Part shown: piece after piece, positions 41,724 through 51,504 of the stretch
Numbering within the stretch: position 1 is the stretch's first letter
Layout: every line of letters starts with the position of its first letter
Assembly: GCF_023573145.1 (NCBI RefSeq)
Contig: NZ_CP097636.1
Coordinates: 2,046,001-2,110,000, forward strand
Reading direction: 5' to 3'
Origin: Aquincola tertiaricarbonis
Lineage (GTDB): Bacteria > Pseudomonadota > Gammaproteobacteria > Burkholderiales > Burkholderiaceae_C
DNA length: 64,000 bases
Translations under genes and position numbers: made by a program
Notes under the pieces: generated by a model
What the model was told of the DNA's origin: nothing
Databases searched by the model: none
The model's input: only the letters and a program-made list of their open reading frames with translations

Positions 41724-42470
41724 TCAATGCCTCGTCAGCACGATGGGTGCGCCGTGGGTGACGATGAGCGTGTGCTCAAACTGCGCCGACAGGTTGCCGG
41801 GCCCGCCCGACAGCGTCCAGCCGTCGCCGGTGTCTTCGGCGATGCGGGCGCGGGTGGACAGGAAGGGCTCGATGGTGATCACCATGCCGGCTTGCAGCAC
41901 CCGCTTTTCGCTGGGGTCGGCAAAGCCCGGGATGAACTCCGGCGCTTCATGCAGCGCGCGGCCCACGCCGTGGCTGCCCAAGTTGCGCAGGATGCGAAAG
42001 CCCGTCTGCCGCGCCACCCGTTCGATGCTGCGGCCGATGGCGGCCACCGGCCGGCCGGCACGGGCCTGGCCCAGCGCTTCGTCCAGCGCATGGCGGGCGG
42101 CCCAGCACAGCCGCGTCTTCACCGGCGTGGCGGGCGGCACCACGCGGGTGCCGCCGGTGTCGGCAAAGTAGCCGTCCAGCTCGGCCGACACGTCGATGTT
42201 GACCACATCGCCCTTGGCGATGCGGCGCGCGCCCGGCACGCCATGGGCCGCTTCTTCGTTGATGCTGATGCAGGTGGCGCCGGGAAAGCCGTAGGTGAGC
42301 TGCGGCGCCGACCGGGCGCCCGCGGCCGCCAGCATGCGCTGGCCGATGGCGTCCAGCTCGTCGGTGCGCATGCCGGGCTCCAGCGCGTCCAGCATCGCAT
42401 GCAGCACGTCGCTCACCAACGCGCCGGCACGGCGCAGGCCCTCGATGTCGGCTTCGGTTTCAATGGTCAT
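41724..42470 (-). CDS. map: Type I methionine aminopeptidase
   Basis: A 248-residue type I MetAP without the N-terminal zinc-finger extension. Active-site His is in [14 protein letters not shown], metal Asp residues in [20 protein letters not shown], metal His in [20 protein letters not shown] and the Glu ligands in TIEPFL and [10 protein letters not shown]. It removes initiator Met from new proteins. It lies between ispD and ispF, overlapping the ispD stop by 4 bp (ATGA, 42467-42470). The genome may hold another copy near rpsB; that cannot be seen here. Confidence 0.95.
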   Translation of the reverse strand: MTIETEADIEGLRRAGALVSDVLHAMLDALEPGMRTDELDAIGQRMLAAAGARSAPQLTYGFPGATCISINEEAAHGVPGARRIAKGDVVNIDVSAELDGYFADTGGTRVVPPATPVKTRLCWAARHALDEALGQARAGRPVAAIGRSIERVARQTGFRILRNLGSHGVGRALHEAPEFIPGFADPSEKRVLQAGMVITIEPFLSTRARIAEDTGDGWTLSGGPGNLSAQFEHTLIVTHGAPIVLTRH

Positions 42471-43195
42471 GCAGCGCTCCTGGCGGTGGTGATGAGGCGT
42501 TCGGCCAGCGCGAAATCGCCCGGCCAGGTGACCTTGAAGTTGGCCGCATCGCCCACCACCAGGCGGGGTTGCAAGCCCAGCGCCTCGATGGCGCCGGCTT
42601 CGTCGGTGGGTGCATCGCCAATGGCCGCCAGCGCCCGCTGCAGCAGGCCCAGGCGGAACATCTGCGGCGTCTGCGCGGCCCACTTGGCGCTGCGGTCGAT
42701 GGTGGCGGCCACGCGGCCCTGCGCATCGGCCTGCTTCAGCGTGTCGGCCACCGGTAAGGCCAGCAGGCCGCCCACCTCGTCGGGCAAGCAGGCGTCGATC
42801 AGGCGGTCGATCCAGGCCGGCTGCACCAGGCAGCGGGCGGCGTCGTGCACCAGCACCCAGTCGTCGGGCTGTGCGCCACGCTCCACCAGCACCTGCAGGC
42901 CGTTGGCCACGGTGGCGGCACGGCTGCTGCCGCCGCAGCGGGCCAGCCATTGGGTGGCTTCATGCGCGCCATAGCCGGGCACCGCGGATTCAAACGCCGC
43001 ATCGTCCGCCGACAGCACCACCAGCGTGGCCGCCAGCCGCGGCACGGCGGCCAATGCGGCAAGCGTGTGGGCCACCATGGCACGCCCGGCCAGCGGCACG
43101 TACTGCTTGGGACCATCGGCCCCCGATCGAGCGCCGATGCCGGCGCAGGGAACAAGGGCGTAGCAGCGGGGCATCCGCTCGGCGGGCTGGGTCAT
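42467..43195 (-). CDS. ispD: 2-C-methyl-D-erythritol 4-phosphate cytidylyltransferase
   Basis: A 242-residue IspD: CTP-binding [20 protein letters not shown] (consensus PxAGxGxRxG...PKQY), [31 protein letters not shown] and [14 protein letters not shown]. It activates MEP with CTP in isoprenoid synthesis. The ORF opens far upstream; ATG 43193-43195 ([14 protein letters not shown]) or the internal ATG at 43174 are the candidate starts. Divergent from mfd, with only 22 bp between starts. First gene of ispD-map-ispF. Confidence 0.96.
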   Translation of the reverse strand: MTQPAERMPRCYALVPCAGIGARSGADGPKQYVPLAGRAMVAHTLAALAAVPRLAATLVVLSADDAAFESAVPGYGAHEATQWLARCGGSSRAATVANGLQVLVERGAQPDDWVLVHDAARCLVQPAWIDRLIDACLPDEVGGLLALPVADTLKQADAQGRVAATIDRSAKWAAQTPQMFRLGLLQRALAAIGDAPTDEAGAIEALGLQPRLVVGDAANFKVTWPGDFALAERLITTARSAA

Positions 43196-43217
43196 CGGCC
43201 GGATTCTAGAATTCGCA

Positions 43218-46200
43218 ATGGCTTCGCCGACCGTTCCCCTGCCGTCCATCGCGCCCGGCAAGCGCTTCACCCTCCCCCGCCCACCTGGTTCTGCCGATGC
43301 CCTGCTGCTGGCACGCCTGGCCCAGGCCCGCGCCGCCGAAGGCCGGCTGCTGGCCATCGTCACGGCCGAGCCATCGGACACGCAACGGCTGGCCGATGAG
43401 CTGCCCTTCTTCGCCCCCGGCATCCGCGTGGCGGTGTTCCCCGACTGGGAGACGCTGCCCTACGACACCTTCAGCCCGCACCAGGACCTGATCTCGGAGC
43501 GGCTGGCCACGCTGTGGCGGCTGTGGAGCCACACGCAAACCGGCCACCAGGCCACCGAGCGCGACGTGGACGTGGTGCTGCTGCCCGCCACCACCGCCCT
43601 CACCCGGCTGGCGCCGCCCAGCTTCCTGGCGGGCACCACCTTCCACTTCAAGCAGAAGACGCGGCTGGACGAAGCGCGCCTCAAGTCGCAGCTGACGCTG
43701 GCCGGCTACCAGCATGTGAGCCAGGTGGTGTCGCCCGGTGAATACGCGGTGCGCGGCGGGTTGATCGACCTCTTCCCGATGGGCTCGCCGGTGCCTTACC
43801 GCGTCGACCTGTTCGACGACGAGGTGGACTCGATCCGCACCTTCGACCCCGACTCGCAGCGCAGCCTGTACCCGGTGCCCGAGGTGCGGCTGCTGCCCGG
43901 CCGCGAGTTTCCGATGGACGAGGCCGCCCGCACCGCCTTCCGCGCCCGCTGGCGCGAGAAGCTGGACGGCGACCCCACCAAGTCGCGCATCTACAAGGAC
44001 ATCGCGGCCGGCATCGCCACCGCCGGCATCGAGTACTACCTGCCGCTGTTCTTCGACGAGACGGCGACCATGTTCGACTACTTCGGCGAGCAGGCCGCGG
44101 TGGTGCTGCACGGCGCGGTGGACGAGTCCATCGCCCGCTTCTGGACCGATACCCGCGACCGCCACCGCTTCCTGCAGCACGACCCCGAGCGGCCCATCCT
44201 GCCGCCCGAGCAGCTCTTCCTGAAGCCCGAGGACTTCTTCGGCCTCACGCATGCGCATGCCACGCTGTCGCTGCGCGGCGTGGAGCCTTCAGATTGGGCG
44301 CGCCCGCTGCCCGACGTGAGCGTGGACCGCGGCGCCACCGAGCCGCTGGCCGGCCTGGAAGCGCACCTGAAGAACACGCCGGCCCGCGTGCTGCTGGTGG
44401 CCGAAAGCGACGGCCGCCGCGAAAGCCTGCTGGAGCTGCTGCGCGACCACCGCATCGACGTGCCCAGCGTGGCCACCCTGGCCGAGTTCGAGGCCGGCGA
44501 CGAGAAGGTGGCGATTGCCGCCGCGCCGCTGGCCCAGGGCTTCCACTGGCACACGCCCGACACGTCGATCCAGTTCCTCACCGAAACCGAGCTGTTCTCC
44601 ACCGCGCCCAGCTCACGCCGGCGCCGCAAGCAGGAACAGGTCAGCAACGTCGATGCGCTGATCAAGGACCTGTCGGAGCTGAAGGTGGGCGACCCGGTGG
44701 TGCACGTCAACCACGGCATCGGCCGCTACGTCGGACTGCTCAACATCGACCTCGGCGACGGACCCAGCGAATTCCTGCACCTGGAGTACGCCGACAAGGC
44801 CACGCTGTACGTGCCGGTGGCGCAGCTGCACCTGATCAGCCGCTACACCGGCGTGAGCGCCGACGAAGCGCCGCTGCACAAGCTGGGTTCGCCGCAATGG
44901 GACAAGGCCAAGCGCAAGGCCGCCGAACAGGTGCGCGACACCGCGGCCGAGCTGCTGAACCTGTATGCCCGCCGTGCGGCGCGCGAAGGCCATGCCTTCC
45001 GCTTCTCGCCGCACGACTACGAGGCCTTCGCGGCCAGCTTCGGCTTCGAGGAGACGCCCGACCAGCGTGCCGCCATCCATGCGGTGATCCAGGACATGGT
45101 GAGCCCGCGGCCGATGGACCGCCTGGTGTGCGGCGACGTGGGCTTCGGCAAGACCGAGGTGGCCTTGCGCGCCGCCTTCGTGGCGGTGCTGGGCGGCCGG
45201 CAGGTGGCGCTGCTGGCGCCCACCACGCTGCTGGCCGAGCAGCATTACCAGAACATCGCCGACCGCTTCGGCAAGTGGCCGGTGAAGGTGGCCGAGCTGT
45301 CACGCTTCCGCTCGGGCAAGGAAATCAACGCGGCGCTGGAAGGCATCGAGGCCGGCACCATCGACATCGTGGTGGGCACCCACAAGCTGCTGAGCCAGAG
45401 CGTCAAGTTCAAGCGGCTGGGGCTGCTGATCATCGACGAGGAACACCGCTTCGGCGTGCGCCACAAGGAGGCCATCAAGGCCATGCGGGCCGAGGTGGAC
45501 GTGCTCACGCTCACCGCCACGCCCATCCCGCGCACGCTGGGCATGGCGCTGGAAGGCCTGCGCGACCTGAGCGTGATCGCCACCGCGCCGCAGCGGCGGC
45601 TGGCCATCAAGACCTTCGTGCGCACCGAGACCAGCGGCGTCATCCGCGAAGCGGTGCTGCGTGAACTCAAGCGTGGCGGCCAGGTGTACTTCCTGCACAA
45701 CGAGGTCGAGACCATCGAGAACCGGCGCCAGAAGCTGGAAGCGCTGCTGCCCGAGGCGCGCATCGGCATCGCCCACGGCCAGATGCCCGAGCGCGAGCTG
45801 GAGCGGGTGATGCGCGACTTCGTGGCCCAGCGCTTCAACGTGCTGCTGTGCTCCACCATCATCGAGACCGGCATCGACGTGCCCTCGGCCAACACCATCA
45901 TCATGAGCCGGGCCGACAAGTTCGGCCTGGCGCAGCTGCACCAGCTGCGCGGCCGCGTGGGCCGCAGCCACCACCAGGCCTATGCCTACCTGATGGTGCC
46001 CGACGTGGAGACGCTGACCAAGCAGGCCGCGCAGCGGCTGGAAGCCATCCAGCAGATGGAGGAGCTGGGCTCGGGCTTCTACCTGGCGATGCACGACCTG
46101 GAGATCCGCGGCGCCGGCGAGGTGCTGGGCGACAACCAGAGCGGCAACATGATGGAGGTGGGTTTCCAGCTCTACAACGACATGCTGAACGAGGCGGTGC

Positions 46201-46706
46201 GCTCGCTGAAGAACGGCAAGGAGCCCGACCTGCTGAGCCCGCTGGGCGGCGTGTTCGGCGCGGCCACCGAGATCAACCTGCATGCGCCCGCGCTGCTGCC
46301 CGACAGCTACTGCGGCGATGTGCACACGCGGCTGAACCTGTACAAGCGCCTGGCCACCGCCAGCACGCCGGCGCAGATCGACACGCTGCTCGAAGAGATC
46401 ACCGACCGCTTCGGCAAGCTGCCGCCGCAGGGCCAGACGCTGTTCGACACCCACCGGCTGCGGGTGCTGGCCAAGCCTTATGGCGTGAGCAAGATCGACG
46501 CCGCGCCGCGCCTGATGGTGCTGAGCTTCCGCCCCAACCCGCCGGTGGACGCGATGAAGATCATCGAGCTGGTGCAGAAGAACCGGCACATCAAGCTGGC
46601 CGGCAACGACAAGCTGCGCATCGAGCGCGACACGCCCGAGGTCAAGGACCGGGTGCAGCTGATCCGCGACGTCCTGCGGTCGCTGGGGCAGCCGAAGGAA
46701 GCCTAG
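43218..46706 (+). CDS. mfd: Transcription-repair coupling factor
   Basis: A 1162-residue protein, close to E. coli Mfd (1148). Domains in order: UvrB-like N-terminal module with [21 protein letters not shown]-polymerase interaction domain ([18 protein letters not shown]); SF2 translocase with Walker [47 protein letters not shown], the TRG-type region [19 protein letters not shown], and [16 protein letters not shown]-terminal regulatory domain. It removes stalled RNA polymerase at lesions and recruits UvrA. ATG 43218. Its stop overlaps the end of the convergent DODA-type gene by 4 bp. Confidence 0.98.
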   Translation: MASPTVPLPSIAPGKRFTLPRPPGSADALLLARLAQARAAEGRLLAIVTAEPSDTQRLADELPFFAPGIRVAVFPDWETLPYDTFSPHQDLISERLATLWRLWSHTQTGHQATERDVDVVLLPATTALTRLAPPSFLAGTTFHFKQKTRLDEARLKSQLTLAGYQHVSQVVSPGEYAVRGGLIDLFPMGSPVPYRVDLFDDEVDSIRTFDPDSQRSLYPVPEVRLLPGREFPMDEAARTAFRARWREKLDGDPTKSRIYKDIAAGIATAGIEYYLPLFFDETATMFDYFGEQAAVVLHGAVDESIARFWTDTRDRHRFLQHDPERPILPPEQLFLKPEDFFGLTHAHATLSLRGVEPSDWARPLPDVSVDRGATEPLAGLEAHLKNTPARVLLVAESDGRRESLLELLRDHRIDVPSVATLAEFEAGDEKVAIAAAPLAQGFHWHTPDTSIQFLTETELFSTAPSSRRRRKQEQVSNVDALIKDLSELKVGDPVVHVNHGIGRYVGLLNIDLGDGPSEFLHLEYADKATLYVPVAQLHLISRYTGVSADEAPLHKLGSPQWDKAKRKAAEQVRDTAAELLNLYARRAAREGHAFRFSPHDYEAFAASFGFEETPDQRAAIHAVIQDMVSPRPMDRLVCGDVGFGKTEVALRAAFVAVLGGRQVALLAPTTLLAEQHYQNIADRFGKWPVKVAELSRFRSGKEINAALEGIEAGTIDIVVGTHKLLSQSVKFKRLGLLIIDEEHRFGVRHKEAIKAMRAEVDVLTLTATPIPRTLGMALEGLRDLSVIATAPQRRLAIKTFVRTETSGVIREAVLRELKRGGQVYFLHNEVETIENRRQKLEALLPEARIGIAHGQMPERELERVMRDFVAQRFNVLLCSTIIETGIDVPSANTIIMSRADKFGLAQLHQLRGRVGRSHHQAYAYLMVPDVETLTKQAAQRLEAIQQMEELGSGFYLAMHDLEIRGAGEVLGDNQSGNMMEVGFQLYNDMLNEAVRSLKNGKEPDLLSPLGGVFGAATEINLHAPALLPDSYCGDVHTRLNLYKRLATASTPAQIDTLLEEITDRFGKLPPQGQTLFDTHRLRVLAKPYGVSKIDAAPRLMVLSFRPNPPVDAMKIIELVQKNRHIKLAGNDKLRIERDTPEVKDRVQLIRDVLRSLGQPKEA

Positions 46707-47539
46707 GCGGCTGCGGCTGGCAGCGCCCCGAAGCGGAAGCTCGAGACCGTGAGGCCGCCGAGCAGGTCCTGCTGGTGGTAGGTGCGAGTGGCGGGCTCGT
46801 CCCACGCGGCCCCCACCACGGCCATCAAGGGCAGCAGATGGTCTTCACGCGGATGGGCGATGCGGGCGGACGGCGCGGACGTCCAGGCCAGCAGCCGGCG
46901 CTCGCGCTCCTGCGGCGCGGACTGCAGCACCGTCTCCTGCAGCCAGCCATCGAAGCGGCGCGAGGGCGCATGGCCCTCAGCGCTGCCGAAGATGCGCAGG
47001 TTGTGAAAGCTCAGCCCGCTGCCGATGATGAGCACGCCTTCTTGGCGCAGCGGCGCCAGTGCGCGGCCCATGTCCAGGTGCAGGGCCGGATCGAGACCGG
47101 CGTCCAGCGACAACTGCACCACCGGCAGGTCGGCCTCGGGATACAGCACCTTCATCACGCTGAAGGTACCGTGGTCGAAGCCACGATCGGCATCCAGCCG
47201 GGCCGGGTGGCCGCGGCCTGCCAGAAGCGCTTGAACCCGGGCCGCCAGGGTCGGCGACCCCGGCGCTTCATACCGGATGCGATACAGCACCTCGGGGAAG
47301 CCGTGGTAGTCGTACACCATCCCCGGGCGCGCGCCCGAGGAGATGGCGAAGCCCTTGGCCTCCCAGTGCCCCGAGATGACGAGCGCGGCCTGCGGCCGGT
47401 CGCCCAACTCGCGGCGCATTTGCAGCAGGGACGCCTCCAGCGGGCGCATCGCTTCCCGGAACGGACCCGTCATGTAGGGCCAAGGGCCGCCGCCATGGCT
47501 GAGGAAGTAGGTCGGCAGTGCAACGGGGGTCGTCGTCAT
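46703..47539 (-). CDS. DODA/YgiD-type class III extradiol dioxygenase
   Basis: A 278-residue LigB-superfamily enzyme of the YgiD/4,5-DOPA-dioxygenase type. N-terminal [16 protein letters not shown] carries the first metal His, [16 protein letters not shown] the second, [20 protein letters not shown] the catalytic His, and [15 protein letters not shown] and [15 protein letters not shown] the C-terminal features. It cleaves catechols with Fe or Zn; the physiological substrate of bacterial YgiD proteins is usually unknown. It is codirectional with the upstream NmrA-like gene (47-bp gap). Convergent with mfd with a 4-bp overlap. ATG 47537-47539. Confidence 0.9.
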   Translation of the reverse strand: MTTTPVALPTYFLSHGGGPWPYMTGPFREAMRPLEASLLQMRRELGDRPQAALVISGHWEAKGFAISSGARPGMVYDYHGFPEVLYRIRYEAPGSPTLAARVQALLAGRGHPARLDADRGFDHGTFSVMKVLYPEADLPVVQLSLDAGLDPALHLDMGRALAPLRQEGVLIIGSGLSFHNLRIFGSAEGHAPSRRFDGWLQETVLQSAPQERERRLLAWTSAPSARIAHPREDHLLPLMAVVGAAWDEPATRTYHQQDLLGGLTVSSFRFGALPAAAA

Positions 47540-47586
47540 GGCAGACAGCCCAATCTCTGGTGAAGTGGACGCAGGATGTGCCGCGT

Positions 47587-48483
47587 TCACTGGCCCGCCA
47601 GCGCCTGCCGATGGGCCTGCAGCCAGTCGGCAAAGCGTTGCGGCGCCCGGCCGGTGATGGCCTGGTAGTCGCCGGTCACCTGGCCGACATGACCGGCGGC
47701 GGTGTTGGTGTCGAAGGACGCCAGGACCTGCGCCAGCGGCGCCGGCAGTCCGGCGCCCACCATGCCCTGCACCAGACCCTCCACCGGCACGGGAATCACC
47801 TCGACGGGCCGGCCCAGCACCTGCGCGATGGCCGCCGCCTGCTCCGCGGTAGTGAGTGCCTGGCCGCCGCTCAGGGTGTAGGTGTGCCGGCCCGCCTCGC
47901 TGCCGGCCAGCACAGTGGCGGCCGCCAGGGCCAGGTCGTCCCGCGCGATGTTGGCCAGCTTGCCGTCACCGGCAGCGCTGAACCACCGCCCACCGGCTGC
48001 CAGCACGCCAGGCAGCGACATGAACAGGTTCTCGAAGTACCAGTGGTTGCGCAGCACCGTCCAGCCCGGCAGGCGGCTGGCGGCCAGCGCGTCCTCGGTA
48101 CCGGCATGGTCAGGCGCGAACAACACGGTGGACGACTTCGGTTGCGGCATGGAGGTGTAGACCAGGTGCCGGACCCCGGCCGCTTCGGCCGCCGCCACGG
48201 CGGCTCGGTGCTGCCGCAGGCGCGCGCCGGGCCGGTCGATCGCGTCGGTGCTGATCAGCAGCAGGCGATCCACGCCCTCGAAGGCCTTTGGCAGCGTGTC
48301 GGCGTCGTCGAAGTCGGCGGCCACCACTCGCACGCCACAACCCGCGAGTGCCGAGAGGGCCGAAGGGTGCCGGCTGGCGGCCACGATGCGCGAGGGCGCG
48401 ACGCCCAGGGTGTGCAGCAAGTGGTGGACGACACGCTGGCCCAGGGCGCCCGAGGCGCCGGTGACGAGGAGTTGCTGCGACAT
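47587..48483 (-). CDS. NmrA-like SDR NAD(P)-binding oxidoreductase (QorB-like)
   Basis: A 298-residue atypical short-chain dehydrogenase. The Rossmann start is QQLLVTGASGALGQRVVHHL, followed by VVAADFDDADTLPKAFEGVD, HLVYTSMPQPKSSTVLF and VLRNHWYFENLFMSLPGV, then the C-terminal LASFDTNTAAGHVGQVTGD. It resembles quinone oxidoreductase 2 (QorB), which reduces quinones with NADPH. It is divergent from an HxlR gene, the usual arrangement for this family. The decayed gene at 19661-19905 is a shortened relative. It may share a transcript with the DODA-type dioxygenase. Confidence 0.9.
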   Translation of the reverse strand: MSQQLLVTGASGALGQRVVHHLLHTLGVAPSRIVAASRHPSALSALAGCGVRVVAADFDDADTLPKAFEGVDRLLLISTDAIDRPGARLRQHRAAVAAAEAAGVRHLVYTSMPQPKSSTVLFAPDHAGTEDALAASRLPGWTVLRNHWYFENLFMSLPGVLAAGGRWFSAAGDGKLANIARDDLALAAATVLAGSEAGRHTYTLSGGQALTTAEQAAAIAQVLGRPVEVIPVPVEGLVQGMVGAGLPAPLAQVLASFDTNTAAGHVGQVTGDYQAITGRAPQRFADWLQAHRQALAGQ

Positions 48484-48535
48484 GGAGATGCTCCGGTGAA
48501 GGCCGCCCGAAGACGACCGAGAGGGGATGATTCAA

Positions 48536-48554
48536 TGGTTCTGTTTCAGAACCA
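48536..48554. promoter_or_regulatory. Candidate HxlR operator (TGGTTCTG-TTT-CAGAACCA)
   Basis: A perfect 8-bp inverted repeat with a 3-bp centre in the 189-bp region between the NmrA-like and HxlR genes, 53 bp before the NmrA-like start. A second inverted repeat, GCTTA-N7-TAAGC (48555-48571), follows directly. Control by the adjacent HxlR protein is inferred. Confidence 0.6.
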
Positions 48555-48672
48555 GCTTACGAACAATAAGCGTTGAATAAAATCATGCCGCCAGGACCTC
48601 GCGACCACAAGAAGGGCGCGGAAAGTCACTTGGTTACCCCGACGTCACCATCCCCAGCCCCGGAGCCTTGCC

Positions 48673-49059
48673 ATGACCCTGCACAAGTCCACTGCCGACT
48701 TTGCCGAGCTGTGCCCCATCCGCGACGTGCTGGAGCGGCTGGGCGATCGTTGGACGATGCTGGTGCTGTTCACACTGGACGAAGGCGGCACACAGCGCTT
48801 TTCAACGCTCAAGGCCCGCATCCCCGATGTTTCGCAGCGCATGCTGGCGCAGACCTTGCGCCGTCTGGAGCAGGATGGTCTGGTGGTGCGCACGGCCTAC
48901 GCCACCGTGCCGCCACGCGTCGAATACGCCCTGACACCGCTGGGCACCTCCTTCATGGACCCGATGCGCCAACTGGTGCACTGGGCGGCGCAGCACCATG
49001 AGCAGGTGCGGACCGCCCGGCAGGCCTATCGCCCGGTGCAGGCCGCTGCGCCGCTTTGA
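48673..49059 (+). CDS. HxlR-family transcriptional regulator
   Basis: A 128-residue MarR-like winged-helix regulator. The N-terminal CPIRDVLERLGDRWTMLVLF has the conserved Cys of HxlR redox or electrophile sensors, followed by RFSTLKARIPDVSQRMLAQT, LRRLEQDGLVVRTAYATVPP and VEYALTPLGTSF. It probably represses the divergent NmrA-like gene and is relieved by quinones or electrophiles through the Cys. It ends 7 bp from the convergent ridA-like gene. ATG 48673. Confidence 0.93.
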   Translation: MTLHKSTADFAELCPIRDVLERLGDRWTMLVLFTLDEGGTQRFSTLKARIPDVSQRMLAQTLRRLEQDGLVVRTAYATVPPRVEYALTPLGTSFMDPMRQLVHWAAQHHEQVRTARQAYRPVQAAAPL

Positions 49060-49066
49060 GGGGGCC

Positions 49067-49453
49067 TCAGCCCGCAGCGCCCAGGTAGGCGTAAGCGACG
49101 ATCTCGATCTTCATGCCCGGCACCACCAGCCCGTTGACGCCCATGCTGGACCGGTTCGGGTACGGCGCCTCGAAGAACTCGCGGTACACCGCGTCGATGG
49201 CTTTCATATCCTGCACGTCGGTCATGTAGATCAGCACCTGGGTCACGTCGGCCAGGGTGCCGCCTGCCGCCTGCACCGCCTGGCGCAGGTTGGCGAAGGT
49301 CAGCCGCGCTTGGTCTTCGATCGGGCCGGTGTCGATGCTGCCGTCCGGCCGCACCGGACCGTGGGCGGTGAACAGCAAGCCCTGCGCCTTTGTGGCCCAG
49401 GAAAACGGCTGCGCCAGGGCCGGAAGTCCGACATTTATCACTTCTTTCATCAT
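49067..49453 (-). CDS. RidA-family (YjgF/YER057c) protein
   Basis: A 128-residue RidA-fold protein: FSWATKAQGLLFTAHGPVRP, ARLTFANLRQAVQAAGGTLA, VTQVLIYMTDVQDMKAIDAV, NRSSMGVNGLVVPGMKIEIV. In RidA the arginine that binds the imine carboxylate lies in the (N)RSS(x)xV motif, and it is kept here. It may deaminate 2-aminoacrylate-type imines or a pathway-specific intermediate. The start is the first or second of two ATGs (49453 or 49450), with GAGGGAGAA upstream. Alone on the minus strand; promoter likely in 49454-49560. Confidence 0.9.
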   Translation of the reverse strand: MMKEVINVGLPALAQPFSWATKAQGLLFTAHGPVRPDGSIDTGPIEDQARLTFANLRQAVQAAGGTLADVTQVLIYMTDVQDMKAIDAVYREFFEAPYPNRSSMGVNGLVVPGMKIEIVAYAYLGAAG

Positions 49454-49614
49454 TTCTCCCTCGAAATTAAGGTGCTGACTCTAATCGGCGGGTTCACGGC
49501 CCCATTGTTGGGCCGGACCGCTTCAGCGTGTTTTGACGTCAACCGATATGCCAACACAAGCCGGCCGCTACTTTGGTGGTACGAGGGCCGCGGCTGGATC
49601 AGGAGACGATGGAC

Positions 49615-50727
49615 ATGGATTGGGTTCGCAAGGTCAGCCTCGTGAAGAGGACGACGATCGGCTTTGGCTTGGCCGGAACGGTGATGACGGGCATCGGCGC
49701 CTCGGCGGCGTGGCGGCTGAACGCGCTGGGCGCCGGGGGCGCCGCATGGTCCATCGGCATCACCACGGCGGCCGGCGTCGGCCTGATCACCATGGCTGCA
49801 TTCCTCATCCGCAGCAGCATCAAGAGCTCGGTGGAAGACACGGTGCAGGTGGTCATCCGCATGGGCGGCGGCGACCTGGAAACCAAGATCGAATCGCCGG
49901 GCAAGGACGAGATCTCGTGGCTGCGCTACGAGCTCAACAGCATGCGCAAGAAGCTGCGCACCATGGTGGTGGACGTGCGCGGCAGCGTGGAGATGGTCAA
50001 GTCGGCTTCCGACGAGATCGCCAACGGCAATGCCGACCTGTCGGCCCGCACCGAGAGCCAGGCTTCGGCCGTGCAGCAGACCGCCAGCTCGATGGACGAA
50101 CTGGCCGCCACCGTGCGCACCAATGCGGCCAATGCCGAAGAGGCCAACCGCGTGGTGATGGATTCCAGCCAGGTGGCCACGCGAGGCGAGGAACTGATGC
50201 GCGGCGTGGAAAGCCGCATGGCCGAGATCAACGCCAGCGCGGCGCGCATCGCCGACATCATCGGCGTGATCGATGGCATCGCCTTCCAGACCAACATCCT
50301 GGCGCTGAACGCCGCGGTGGAAGCCGCCCGCGCCGGTGAACAGGGCCGCGGCTTCGCGGTGGTGGCCGGCGAAGTGCGCAGCCTGGCCCAGCGCAGTGCC
50401 ACGGCGGCGCGCGAGATCAAGACCCTGATCGGCGACAGCACCGAGAAGATCGGCGCCGGCTCCACGCTGGTGGAACAGGCCGGCAAGACCATGCGCGAGC
50501 TGCTGGAGCGGGTGACACACGCCTCGTCGCTGATGAGCGCCATCAGCCAGGCCGGGCATGAGCAGAGCCTGGGCATCGGCCAGGTGCACGAGGCACTGGC
50601 GCAGATCGACGGCGTGACGCAGCAAAACTCGGCGCTGGTGGAAGAGGTGTCGGCCGCAGCGCAATCGCTCAAGGGCGAATCGGACAAGCTCAAGAACGCG
50701 ATGAGCAGCTTCCGTGTGACCAGTTGA
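49615..50727 (+). CDS. Methyl-accepting chemotaxis protein with almost no periplasmic domain
   Basis: A 370-residue receptor. Two membrane helices ([40 protein letters not shown]) are joined by only about ten residues. A HAMP-like segment follows, then a full signalling domain: [60 protein letters not shown] (the CheA/CheW contact tip) and [20 protein letters not shown]. Methylation-type Glu/Gln pairs are present. With no external ligand domain, it may sense membrane or cytoplasmic state. ATG 49615 is chosen because AGGAGA lies eight bases upstream; ATG 49609 is too close to it. Confidence 0.88.
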   Translation: MDWVRKVSLVKRTTIGFGLAGTVMTGIGASAAWRLNALGAGGAAWSIGITTAAGVGLITMAAFLIRSSIKSSVEDTVQVVIRMGGGDLETKIESPGKDEISWLRYELNSMRKKLRTMVVDVRGSVEMVKSASDEIANGNADLSARTESQASAVQQTASSMDELAATVRTNAANAEEANRVVMDSSQVATRGEELMRGVESRMAEINASAARIADIIGVIDGIAFQTNILALNAAVEAARAGEQGRGFAVVAGEVRSLAQRSATAAREIKTLIGDSTEKIGAGSTLVEQAGKTMRELLERVTHASSLMSAISQAGHEQSLGIGQVHEALAQIDGVTQQNSALVEEVSAAAQSLKGESDKLKNAMSSFRVTS

Positions 50728-50755
50728 GCCCCCAAGCTCGCTGCGCTCGCGCCCC
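50728..50755. repeat. Interspersed intergenic repeat, copy 3 (partial, inverted)
   Basis: GCCCCCAAGCTCGCTGCGCT followed by CGCGCCCC is the reverse complement of the right-hand block of copies 1 and 2. Only that block is present; the CAGTCCC/GGGACTG hairpin is missing. It fills the gap between the chemoreceptor stop and the serB promoter. Confidence 0.6.
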
Positions 50756-50787
50756 ACTAAAATTCCGGGCTTTGCGCGGCCCACCGA

Positions 50788-51504
50788 ATGACTGCACCGA
50801 ACACCGCTGACGGCCTGGTGATCCAGGGTTTCACACCCCCGCTGGCCCTGGCCGACTTCCGGCTGATCGCGTTCGACATGGACTCGACGCTGATCAACAT
50901 CGAGTGCATCGACGAGATCGCCGATGCCGCCGGCCGCAAGGCCGAGGTGGCCGCGATCACCGAAGCCGCGATGCGCGGCGAGATCACCGACTTCAAGGAC
51001 AGCCTGCGCCGCCGCGTGGCCCTGCTGGCCGGCGTGCCCGCCAGCGCGTTGCAGGCGGTGCTGGACGAGCGCCTGCGCCTGAACCCCGGTGCCGAGACGC
51101 TGCTGCGCACCTGCCGCGAGGCGGGCCTGAAGACGCTGCTGGTCTCGGGCGGCTTCACCTTCTTTGCCGACCGGGTGCGCGAACGGCTGCAGATCGACGC
51201 GGCGCGCAGCAACGTGCTGGAAGTGGTCAACGGCCACCTGACCGGCCGCCTGGTCGACCAGCCCTGGGGTGACATCTGCGACGGCGAAGAAAAGAAGCGC
51301 ACGCTGCTGGCCATGTGCGCCGAGCACGGCTTCGAGCCGCGCCAGGCCATCGCCGTGGGCGACGGCGCCAACGACCTGCCGATGATGGGTGCGGCCGGCC
51401 TCTCAGTGGCCTACCACGCCAAGCCCAAGGTGCGCGCCCAGGCCATGGTGGCCATCAACGAAGGCGGCCTGGACCGGCTGCTGGAAGTGGTTCAGCCCCG
51501 CTGA
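50788..51504 (+). CDS. serB: Phosphoserine phosphatase
   Basis: A 238-residue HAD enzyme. Motif I IAFDMDSTLINIECIDEIAD (nucleophile Asp in DMDST), motif II LKTLLVSGGFTFFADRVRER, Lys near EEKKRTLLAM and motif III AIAVGDGANDLPMMGAAGLS. It performs the last step of serine synthesis. The N-terminal regulatory extension of enteric SerB is absent, as is usual in Burkholderiales. ATG 50788. Its last 13 bp overlap the convergent yjjJ-like gene. Confidence 0.96.
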   Translation: MTAPNTADGLVIQGFTPPLALADFRLIAFDMDSTLINIECIDEIADAAGRKAEVAAITEAAMRGEITDFKDSLRRRVALLAGVPASALQAVLDERLRLNPGAETLLRTCREAGLKTLLVSGGFTFFADRVRERLQIDAARSNVLEVVNGHLTGRLVDQPWGDICDGEEKKRTLLAMCAEHGFEPRQAIAVGDGANDLPMMGAAGLSVAYHAKPKVRAQAMVAINEGGLDRLLEVVQPR

